NCBI RefSeq assembly: GCF_051020765.1
Contig: NC_134935.1
Coordinates: 15,253,579 to 15,317,578, forward strand
Reading direction: 5' to 3'
Length of the DNA: 64,000 bases
From: Lasioglossum baleicum
Taxonomy: Eukaryota; Arthropoda; Insecta; Hymenoptera; Halictidae
Shown: in pieces, positions 24,901 to 36,900 of the stretch
Numbering within the stretch: the first letter of the stretch is position 1
Layout: every line of letters begins with the position of its first letter
Position numbers and translations under genes: made by a program
Notes under the pieces: generated by a model
What the model was told of the DNA's origin: nothing
The model's input: only the letters and a program-made list of their open reading frames with translations
The model's database searches: none

Positions 24901-27900
24901 ACAATTTTCCATCACAAGTTTCACCAAACAGATCACTTCCAAGATAAAAATTATCACAGGAAAAAGATGCGTACGAATGGAATGCTGCGAGATCAAAGAC
25001 GTGTGTATCGAACAAGTGCTATGTTCTAAGTGCAGGCACTTAGTGACTGTTTAGGTAAACACAGCTAAGGAGTGCACCACGTGATGGCATATTCATTTAT
25101 CTATTTTGGGACGCAACCACAACTTTCTATGTAAATTTTTCCAATTTTGATTTTTGGCCAGGTTTTCAGCCCAAATACTACTCCGCGCAGCGGTCAATCG
25201 GAGAGCCAACAAAAATTTGATCGCATTAGGGTGGATTTATAGTGGAGCTGCGAGCATCGATGATAGCGGCGCGGTGGAAAGAAACAAACATTCGTGACAA
25301 CATTTCGACACATACTAATGTAAAAGTACATATGTATTTTCTTTGTTTTTCTTTTTTTTATCACCGCACAGCTCACCTCGCTGCTCCACTATAAATCCAC
25401 CCTTACTTTCCGGACAGACCCTGTATTAACGGTCCGAGACCTAATTTCACAGTGTTGCGTGGACAAAACAGTAATAGGAACACAGTCGTAACGCGAGGAG
25501 TGATCGTTGTCGTAATGGGGTTACAGTGGCAATGGCTGCTTACGAAACGCGATTAAGTTTCCAGATTTCCGTTCCCCGGGCAATCGATAATTTGTTGTCC
25601 GTCCCTCTAGGCTTATTACGCCCCAGAGCTGTTAAACTATAATCTTGAGTGTTCCGAGACGCTGTTCGTTAAGGATTTCAGTCTTTCGCGGCTTATCGGA
25701 CGCTTCTATCGATTTCGGACGACAGTCACTGCTCTCCGTAAACACGTCGCTAATACCGCGTCACGGCGTCCTGCTGATCGCGGGAAATTGCAAATTGAAT
25801 GCCCCAAGGAGTCCGCAAACAGTTAACCTGCCTGCTCCAATTTTGCATTATCAGTAGCCATTTTCACTGCGCTACATCTGTCATAAGTGATCGTTTTGAG
25901 AAAATTGCGACAATTTGCATGACGCAGTTCATGCGAAATTAGGGAGAGTTTAAGTCATCGTTTTGCCGATTTCGAATTTGTTTACAAAATACTGGAACTT
26001 GACTTTTGCAATTCTTGCTTATCTCGACAAGAAAAAGGTTGTGCGTATTTTAATTTTAATTTTGCAAACTATAGTGGCTGGATTGAGTTGATATGTTTTT
26101 TATAATATTCCCGTCGGAAGGGTTTTATCTGACCATAGACATTTTTTTCAGTCGAAAAAATTAATTGTTTGACGTCGAAGATTATAAGCAAGCTTCTATT
26201 TTGAAACTTTTCATTTCGAGTGACTACTTTTATATTCTTCGAGCTTCATCATACAATTTCTAATTGAAGAGCAACAAAAATGGCGAAATGTGCTTGTAAC
26301 TAGGGATTTTTCCTCTGCATAAATCCCCCAGGAGGCTCGACAGCGAGCTGAGAGTGACTCCGTGTCTCGACAGTATCGGTCTTCCGCAATTTGATCAGCT
26401 CCTACATTCACGTGTCAATATGTTTCCATTTCGAACGCGTTCTCTTGTTTCAAGAATTCACGTTGCTTGCAAATCGCTCTACCAGTGTGCGTAATATTTT
26501 ACACATTTACGCTGTCTTGTAGTAGTTGCACACTTTTTTGTATTGTAATTAGTGTAAATTGTTGAACGATTTGGGATCGAGGATGAGTTTATGGTTTCCA
26601 AGCGTGTCCTTGGCGCTAGGGTTAATTGGCGAATTGGATTTCCGGTTCCAGAGAACGGAACAAGCTCGTGGAAGCTAGATTAGTTCCTTGTTAATTGCTC
26701 CTGCAGCCAGGATTAATCTTTGTCGCGAACTTCGGCTCTGGCTTGCAATTACTGGCTCTCTGGGAATCTTGGAACGTCTTGTTTTGTAAGATACGCACTG
26801 GGTCACAGTTTTCAGATGCAAAAAAATGTATTGAAAACAGTATCAACGTTTATAAATAATATTCTTGCTTGAAGAGTGCTCTCGCTTGTTTTCAGCGCCC
26901 TTTTATGTATCTGGAAAATAAATTTTCGTTTCACAGTTCCTCTTTTAAGGGCACTTCAGCATTTTTAAATTGGTTAAAAGTTTTTTCAAGATATTAGAGA
27001 TTTTTAGAATTTTATAACTGCCAAATGGATCTCAAAAGGCCTGCGATTCAATTTAAATAGCTTTCAATATACATCATATTAAAAGTTCTGATGGGTGAGA
27101 TACTGATTTTTATGAGAAATGTGGTAATCCTACCTTGTCCCCATTTTCTTCAAGACTGGCGCAACTGACCTTCTTCTTTTTCTCTGTTCCAGGTGTCGAC
27201 TACATGCATCCGGACCTAAAGTACAACTACGTGAGTACGACCTCCATTTTTCATCTAGAAGAATTCTTCGGTTCTCGTCTCGATTTTCTTGGAATGCTCG
27301 ATCCATTTTTCTCCCAAATTGCTGCAATTCATTCTCCACTTTATCGTATGAAAAGTGTCTACAGAGTCTGCACAGTTCAAACAATATCAAAAGATAATTC
27401 ATCTCGAATTTTATTGCAAACAGTTACAATTTAAAAAAATATAAAATTACGGTTGAGAAACAGTTAAATTACTGAAAAATAGTCATCTATAATTTGGTGA
27501 TCACCATTCTCATATTTTCACTCCCGTCCATGAATTACCGGACATTTATCTTCAACAAAATGGTAATTAAATTTATTGTTTTATTTTGATTAGATGTAGC
27601 TATAAAAAATATTATGCGATAACATTTGAATGCAAAATTAAATATATACATATACTATTTGAATAAATGTTGGAAAAGAGAGATTGAGAAATTGTGGGAT
27701 GATATTTTGGCCAGATTTGATTTACGTGTTCTCTACATTCGAAAAAATTAGTAAGTACCATTTTTATAATATAGGTTCTTTAATAACTAAAAATTATGGA
27801 CATTTATAAAATGGAGCTAATTATTCCATGAAAGCGTCATCAAAAGCGACGTACAATGAAATCTCATCCACCAACGAAATTTGATTCAACATTATTATTC

Positions 27901-30900
27901 ACAATTAATATTCCCCGTCGACAAAGGGACAAGCCCAACAGTATTACGCAGAAACGACGTTGAATAAATAGGATCGAGCATTGTGCCAACACCGAGAACG
28001 AGTGCTCGACCCGATTCCAGATTCAAAGAGTTCGAAGCGTGCTCGTTCAAAGGATCCTGCGGTTAAAGATGCGAAATGTCACCTGGCGGGTGGAGCACAT
28101 TTCATAAGGAAAAACGACTCGGTGAAATAATGGGAAAATAATGTTATATCTCGGTCGGGTGTATATTCCGTCGTTGGTTGGTTTAATGCGACAGCCGCCG
28201 GTCGACAATGCGACCCGTCTTCCACTGAGAAAGGTGATGCACGGATGCGAAAAGACAATGCAACCTGCACGTGTCTCTCGCTGCAGCTGCTGATCAACTT
28301 TGTGCGACCGGCAGACAATGCGGGGCGAAAGTTTACGTCGTGAAACTCGACGAGGAAAAATTTCGCTGGGTTCTCTAATTAGTTTTATCAGTAGACCGGG
28401 TGCTTCTGTTGGAGAAATGAAAGGTGTCTGTCGAGGAGGAAAGAATTAACCTGTCGCGTTCTTGGGGTCTTTTTGATACTTTGAACATTATTTTAACTTA
28501 AGCTGTTAAAGCACAAAGATGAAGCACAAAGATCACAATGATCAAGCACAATGGTGAAGCATAATGTTTAAGCACTATGATGTAGCACAATGTTCAAGCA
28601 CAATGATGAAGAACAATGTTCAAACACAATGGTGAAGCATAATGTTCAAGCACAATGATGTAGCACAATGTTCAAGCACAATGATGAAGCATAATGTTCA
28701 ATCACAATGATCAAGCACAATGACTAAGCACAATGGTCAATCACAAGGATTAAGCACAAGAATCAAGCACAAGGTTCAAGTACAAAGATCAAGTACAAAG
28801 ATCAAGCACAAAGACCAAGCACAATGATTAAGCAGAATGATTGAGCACGCTGATTCAGCACAAAGATCAAGCACAATGTTCAATAATGAAATGCAATGTT
28901 CAAGCACAATGATGAAGCACAATATTCAAACACAATGGTGAAGCATAATGTTCAATCACAAGGATTAAGCACAATTATCAAGCACAAGGCTCAAGCACAA
29001 GGCTCAAGCAAAGGATCAAGCGCAAAGATCAAGCACACAGATTGAGCACGAAGTTCAAGCACTATGATCGAACATAAAAGATTTATGCAGTCTTCTTCAG
29101 AATAAAAACAGATTGTCGAAAGCTTCACAGCAGCATTCCTGCCAATTAGCAGTAGGAAAATGACGAAGGAAACTGGAGAGAATAGTGGTCTAGAGAAGAC
29201 TAAGATTAATGGCCGACGTTATGACATGATAGTCGGTGAAATTAATGAAAGAGAATTTTGCAGCGCAAACTATGACGTTGGATGGTATCCACTGCCAATT
29301 AGTGGCCGATGAGAAGTCCTTGTTACTCGTCTTCGAAATTTACTCGGTTTTCTCGTTATACAAGCACGGTCTCGTTGAATAATTCCTCGTGGAACTTGCC
29401 GACACGAGTATCGCTTATTTATTAATAGCTATCTTATCGTGTACTACCCTTTACATTTTCTTCTTATCCTCTGCTACGGCAATAATATAGAAGAAAATGA
29501 ATAAGTTGCATTCTTTTGTTACAGAATGCCAAGGCTTCTTACGACTTCAGCAGTAACGATCCTTTCCCTTATCCGAGATACACCGATGACTGGTTTAACA
29601 GGTGAGTGTACGTTGATAATGTACAGAGTGAGATATAGTTGTTAATAATTATACCATACTGTGCGAGAGGAAAAATTAAATGCAAAATTCGAATAATCAT
29701 ATAAAATTACTTAAATTTATATTTACATGTTCGCGAGATACATATTCCCATTTCCAACACGCATGACTTGTCCCACTAGCATCATTCATCCACAGAACGA
29801 CCATAATCCCCGGATTTCTACGGCACCTAAAGTAAATCACGCTTTACGCGGGGCAATAATCTACGGGATACGATGTCTCTGCAGAAATAATCTACCTTCT
29901 GGACTTGGGAAACCGTATCTCGGTAACGAAGGTCGACACGATCGTGTAATTAACGATCCCCGAGTAATAATTAGCGTCATTCGTGCTTCAATGATTACAC
30001 TGTCAGCGCAAGAAAATATGATCCGCCGTGAGCCCCTTTCTTATTGCAAAGAGAACTTTGTTTTCCTTCAGTGATTGAGGATAACATCGTTATTAAAGAA
30101 AACGGAGGGATAATGTTCGAGACGATGAATTCTACAGTTTTTCCTCGACAATGGAAAATCGACTTTCCTCTGGGGAAAGCTTTTACTCGTCGATTTCAAT
30201 GAAAGTTTGCGGATTTAAAGTAACCGAGAAGAATTAGGTTCGTTTTATCGGTGAATTGCGGCACTTTACGTAAATACAGATTTTTATCAACCACTTTAAA
30301 CAATTTACGATAAATAAATTTCTTCTTTTCATTGGAACATATGTATTAAGTTGTGAAGGAGATAGAAATTCATAGAGAAAATAAGAATCCATCCTTTCAT
30401 CTTACTTTTAGTCCTTCTCAAAACCTCGTTCAAACCTTTCGGAATAAAATAAAAAACATTTCTACCCGATCTAACTGCACTCTGAACGTAATTACATTTT
30501 ATGAACAAATGCGAAATCAGCGAAGCGATGACTTAAACCCGACCCCCCTAATTTCGAGCGTAGAGGATTCTGGGAAGAATGTTTCCTGGAATTACTAGGG
30601 AAATAATGTTCCCGAGTCAAGAATGCGACTCTTTGGAGAGGGCAACGGGCTTACGTAAGCTCCGGAGCAATTTCCGCGAGTCTGCGCCACTGACAAGCAT
30701 GTTTCCACCGAAGGGATCGGAAAAAGTAGGGGCTCAGCTATGTAGTTCGGTCTTCTGTCATTTCCTTCGCTTCAGTTCCTCTATGGAAAGTTCGATTATC
30801 ATCTCCAAAGAATGTAGTCGGAGAACGCTCGTCCCTTTTGCTACGATTCAAACGAAATATTTAATATCTCGCTGGGTCCACTCCCACTGGCCTTCTTTTT

Positions 30901-33900
30901 GTTCTACATTGCAAAGGACTCGTCGATCTATTATTAATCTCCAGATCCAGGAATGTTTTAGAAATATTCCGATATTAATCATTTCGTAGCTGAAAACAAA
31001 TTATACTATCAATCTTTCACGAATACTGCGATTTCTAGAATTTCTTCTAATGAATCTGGTGGACATACAAATTTTTAATTTTGTGAGTTGGTTTGTCGAT
31101 CTTCAAAGAATATAAGGAACATTTTTTTAATATGGAAATGTACAACAGTAATATTAATAATTTTATATTTGTCGTCAGCTATAGCCTATACAAAATACGG
31201 TAATGTCTCTATTGACGCAAAAGCCTCGGAGGGATTCGGTTGCTTCGGTCGTAGACGGGTAGCTCTATTTTGTTGAGCTTCAAAGGCAGAGCCAAACGTA
31301 AAGCGAGGCCTTTGAACTGTGCCGGCGACTGCAACTCTCCGCGTCTCCTTCTTTCCCATACGCTGTCCTTCTTTGCGCCCGAAGCTTTCATCGTCAATTA
31401 AACAACTAAATACAGTTGAAATTATATCGTGTTTGGTCTTTCTTTAATCAGAAAAATGCCACGAATATATTGATGAAAGTTTCATTAAAAAAAAATAATA
31501 ATGAAAAGGATTATATATTGATGTTACATTGTGAGGACGCACAGGCCTTTGAACTGTGCCGACGACTGCGACTCTCCGCGTTGCATTAGTAGTGGTTCAC
31601 ACCGATATACCCGAGGAAATTTTTTTGAAGGATTCGTCAATCTTTAAAGAATACAAATATATTTTTTTTGTCCAAAGATAACGATTATATCCAAAGTTAT
31701 AATATTAATCAATTAAATACATTCATAAATATTTTGAACTTGTATTATCAGCCGAACTAACAACAATTTAAGAGAGACCACCAAGAAGAAACATTTCTCG
31801 AAACCAATTTCATTATATCAAACATTTTGCTTGCAGATTCCCTGTAATTATTATTCCACCATCGAAAGAAATTAATGAATAAATCAATCGCCAGTGTCCC
31901 AGTCTCTAGATTGTTCTTCTCCTGTGTCGCCGAGGAGTTCCAGTCGAGTTTTAACAGACTCTGCAGCCGGTCGCGCTGTTGTAATTCCATTCCACCCCCA
32001 TTAACGAAGGTAGAACGAGTTCAAGGGAGAAAACGAACGCGAAATTGATTATAACGTTTCCCGGACGGTCGTTCACTGGGAATCTGTTAATCCGTGATAT
32101 TGCACGGCCGACCTCGGCATCTAGCTCGCCTTATTTACTTAACAGAGAAAGTTGGCGATTTCGAGCACGACGATACTCCCTCTGTGTCGCGTGTAAGACG
32201 ACGGCCATTGTGCCCTTTACGGGGTCTTATGCGTTTCTTGATTTTATTGGCGCAATCCGAACCTTGTAGTAAACCGAGCAACGAGGGCGGCTTCGACGAG
32301 TATAATGAAAGGAACGCGATAAAAGGACGAACCATAAAATTGCTGCGCGTAAAATCTTTGACGATTCCAATTTGTTGGCGTGGGAGCAAAAATTTCAGAT
32401 TTGTGCTTGCATTTTGTTGGGAATTGGTATATCTCAATGATTGAAGATGCTAGAGATTTCTTTAACTAAACTATTTTATTAAACAGCGCGGAAGGACGAT
32501 CTTAACAGTTCGACTAGCGGACTCGAAGTGAGGAAAAGAATGTAGCAGGGAAAGAGAAAATCTTTCGCCCACTTGAAATAAAGGAAAACCCAAGGCTGCA
32601 TCGTTTATTGTCCTGGTCCTCGGGTACAACAAATACCAGGCGTAGAGAAACTGCAGTGTTTCTCATGGACAACGAAATTCGCTCTTGCTCTTTTGGCAGT
32701 TGCATTATTATTGCTAATAATCGAACCCATTTCGTAAACGTGGGATGCTTCGAGTCACGAGGTACAAAACCTGAAGAAATTTTGCACATTTCTTTTAAGA
32801 ATTATTATTATTTTTCATGATTAAATCGATATTATAAAAATATAGAACAATTTCAAAGACACAAGTTGAAAGAAGAATACGGTAATTATTTACTTTCAGG
32901 GTTTTCTCACAGATTTTGATGAAATTTAAATACGTTGTCAAACTCGTCATTCTGAACAACTTTTTCCTGTACATGTGAGCGCCGCTCGATTTTAGTTTTC
33001 GACATATTTGCGAAAAACTATCGCTAATACTGTATTGAATTTTCCGTATTTCTGTCCCGGCCCACCATTTGTTAACATTTTGCTTGTAAACACGCTGCGG
33101 AGATGAGAGAAAAAACATATTTCTATAGCATATCTATATATATATACCAATATCTATAACATATTTAAATTTCATCAAAATCGGTGAGGAAGCCCTAAAA
33201 TTAAATAATTACCGAAGATACTTATTGACCCGAGGTTTAAACATTATTGCTGAAACATTTGAGAAAAATATTGGCAGGAAGTGTTCAGGTTTGTTTATGA
33301 AAGTGGATTGAAAATCGATGTTTCTGTCAACAGCCACGGCACCAGGTGCGCAGGAGAGGTGGCAGCAGCCCGGGACAATGGTGTCTGCGGCGTGGGCGTC
33401 GCATACGACTCGAAGGTGGCCGGCATCCGAATGCTGGATCAGCCTTACATGACCGACCTGATCGAAGCGAACAGCATGGGACACGAACCTGACCTCATCG
33501 ACATTTATAGCGCCTCGTGGGGACCGACGGACGACGGGAAGACCGTCGACGGTCCAAGGAACGCGACCATGAGGGCAATCGTGCGCGGAGTTAACGAGGT
33601 GCGTGTCGGTGTCACGTTTTTCTTATCCTCCAACTACCAACCCCTACCAACCTCTACCTAAGGCATCTCTCCTTACCCGACCTTCGATCAGGTCGACGCT
33701 AAGGGTTACGATTTAACACCCTTCGGTCGTCGCTCTTGACTACTCGCGGCTTCTTGCACGGTGAAACACCGATCGCCGGAATTAATTATTTCAGACATTC
33801 GAGATAAGGCAATTTATTCTGACGAAAGTAGCGGACGTACGGATTTCTAACTTTGTGGGTTGATAAAGCTATGTTCAGAGCATATAATGAATATTTTTTT

Positions 33901-36900
33901 GTGCGAAAATCTTCGGTATTAATATCGACAATTTTTTAGTTTTCGTCACTCAAAGTTCATGTACAAACACTGGCAGATATCGTGATTTTTAGAATGTTTT
34001 CTGGGACACCTGGTAAACATATGAATTTCAAACTTTGAGGGTAAATTTGTCGATCTTTTAGGAGTACAGAGAACATTTTCTTACATTCTTAATATTAACA
34101 TTAATAACACAATATTTTCTATCAGTGTCTACGTACATGATCAAACGTGTTGTTGATAGATATAGCGATTTTAAGAATTTTTTCTGACGAAACAATTTGC
34201 CATAAAAGGTCAAAATTCGTGGTCAGATTTGTCAATCGTTAGACAAGATGACCATCATTTTTTAATCTAAAAATAGTGCTTATATCCAAAGTTATAATCG
34301 TCCAACCGGAGTACTGTTTTATTTCTACAGATAATTAGTGCGATTTTGGAAATTTTTTCTAGTGAAACTGGCGAATGAAAACATGTCAAACTTTGAGGAT
34401 AGGTTTGTTCATCTTTAGACAGTATGATCATAATTTTTTAATCCAGAAGTATTGTTTATATTCAAAGTTATGTTTATCCAGCCAGTATGCTGTACCAGAA
34501 GCATACATCATTTTGTATTTCAGTCAAACAACCGACATTTTCACCCGAGTAAATTCAACACCGTGACCGTATAAGATTCATGGACCACCGATGACACCCC
34601 AGTCCATTTATTACTAGCAGGAACAAGGTGACACTGTTTCGTCAAGGCTAGGTCTTTTCAGTTTCGAGACACGTCCTCGAAAAGTCTGACTGCGCTACAA
34701 ATAACAGTTCGCGCGCGTACAGCTCGGATATCCTCGAAGATTTTCCACCGTTTTATCCAGGACCTCGGTTCTCACTGATCAGCATTCCGTTTCTGTGTGA
34801 CGTTTACATTTCCCACGTGCGAACTACTTCTCGACATTTTTATTTGGTCGCGTCCCTTCGCTGCTCCGCTTTCCATTTAGAGAAGGAAGCTGCGAACACG
34901 AGTTTTCCGCGTTTGCTGTTGTAATTTTCCGGCGTGCTCCTTCGGCTGTCGCGCTGACAGCTTCCCGTGGAAAATTCTTCGGGATTCAACGGTCACGTTC
35001 TGTTAGCTACGGAGTTGGGAGAAATTAGGGTCGAGTGTACTTTAATCGCCAGTGGAACTTGGTTGGCCTAATTTTATTTGAGATAACACAATTATTTCAA
35101 ATAATGAATTAGATCAAATACTTTTTTCAATGTTAAACATTATTTTTATTTTTCAAATGATTTATTTGGATAATGCTCAGGTCTGTAGTGGACTGCAAAA
35201 ATAAAATAGAAACTAGAACAAGGTTTCTCACGGCTGTTTCGTAACAATTATTTTTAGCTCAAGGAAATGTTCGTATATATCTCCATAATAATTCAATATT
35301 ACTCCTCAATAATGTATTAAATTTTCTGTAAAATTAATTATCTTCATAATAATTCAATATTACTCTCTCTCTCTCTCTCTTTTCAATAGTATTAAATTTT
35401 CTGTAAAATATTAATTATCTTCATAATAATTCAATATTACTCTCTCTCCTCAATAATGTATAAAATTTTCCGCAAAATTAACTTTTTTCAATTTTTCCCC
35501 TTCAGAAAAGCTTCCTCATTTTGGTATAATTTATTGTTTTTAATGCACCAAATAAGATATTATTATTACTTTAAAAACACTAATTTTTTACTGAGTGAAA
35601 ATCCTTCAATTTTCAATTTAATTAAATAAACAATTTAATAAAAATTTCATTTACATTGCTCTTTCTTAATTGATAGCTTATGCTATAAATATATAAGGAT
35701 CCACGTTGCAACAGTCGGATTACAATTTGTTCAACTTTGACCTTATCAACCGGTAATCCCGTTTCTTTTATTAGGTTTGTTCTGTGCACTTATTTCCTCG
35801 AGGAGTGACATCTCATGTCGTTTATCGCTAAATCGGAGATTTTCATGCAATTTCCATCTGGAAATGTGCAACTTTTTATATATAATTCGAGTCTGAATAT
35901 ACTTTTTTACACAATTCGAATCGGAATCTCTTTCTATAATTCAAGTCTGACTCTTGTTATAATTCAAGTCTGAATCTTGCTATATTTCTACTTTTTATTC
36001 TAACAATTTACTCCATCCACACTTGAATTGTACTTTTTCACTAAAAACAGTATCAGCCACGTCCTCCGCAATAATAATAATTGTCGAGTCTTTCACAGGA
36101 AGATTCAAAGGATATGAAGTATCGAAATTAGCCCGGCTTTTCGCGTCGCTCGGTAGCATTGTCCGCGCAGGTAATTAACGTCGGCAATTACCCACGCGAA
36201 TATATTCTGCAGCGTCGCGACGCTACGCGTCTCCTTGCGTCTTGTCGGCGGAAGTCATTTCACCCGGCACTTAAGTCGAGTGTAAACAAGGCGCCCTTCG
36301 AGTCTATCGATCTCTCCTTCGCCTCGCGAACATTCCTCCTTTCTCTCCCATCCACAAGCACGATCGACGAGTTTTTCTTTGCGGTCCTCGTGTGACCGAT
36401 GTTTGTACTCGAACGAGCAATTAGGCGACGGAGGAAACAGAACGAAGTATTAACGCTATTGTCTATCCGACCCTTGTCGAAATCACCAATATTTCCAATT
36501 CGTTCGACCTTGTGCCCTCCTTAGGGTCGGTTTATCTTAGCCAGTCCGGCCCGTCGGACAGAACCTTACTATGTACCCTGGTTTTGTATCCAGTATTTTA
36601 TTTTTTTTTGGAAAATGCTGGATACAAAACCGGGAATGAAATTTTCAGCATGTGTGTAACTACTATAGATCTACAAAACATATATTTTAAATTTTCTTTA
36701 AGGGCCCAAATAAAAAAGTCTTAAAAAATTCTTTGTTATTTTTGCATGTAACCTTGTATATTATAATTTTCGGAAAATTTTTTTTTCATAACATTTCGTA
36801 AACCAATGCTTCTAATTGATTAGAAAAAAGTCAGGTCGATTAGTAGAATTATAAAAAAAAGTTATTCTTTTTTTAAAGGGCATACGAATACTTTTTGCAC

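Larger units (their letters stand above)
22356..27192 (+). other. PC2 intron (4.8 kb)
   Basis: GT at 22356, AG at 27191-27192. It contains a piggyBac-type MITE (22648-23093), a 26-bp minisatellite (23724-23837) and a Harbinger-type MITE (25229-25412). Elsewhere (23.1-23.7, 23.9-25.2, 25.4-27.1 kb) only single-copy AT-rich sequence is seen. Confidence 0.9.
29602..33333 (+). other. PC2 intron (3.7 kb)
   Basis: GT at 29602, AG at 33332-33333. It contains satellite-like units at 31010-31160 and 31615-31720, repeat R copy 2 between them, and a 335-base inverted-repeat element at 32880-33214. Frames at 30579-30989 and 32094-32444 are not recognisable as genes. Confidence 0.9.
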
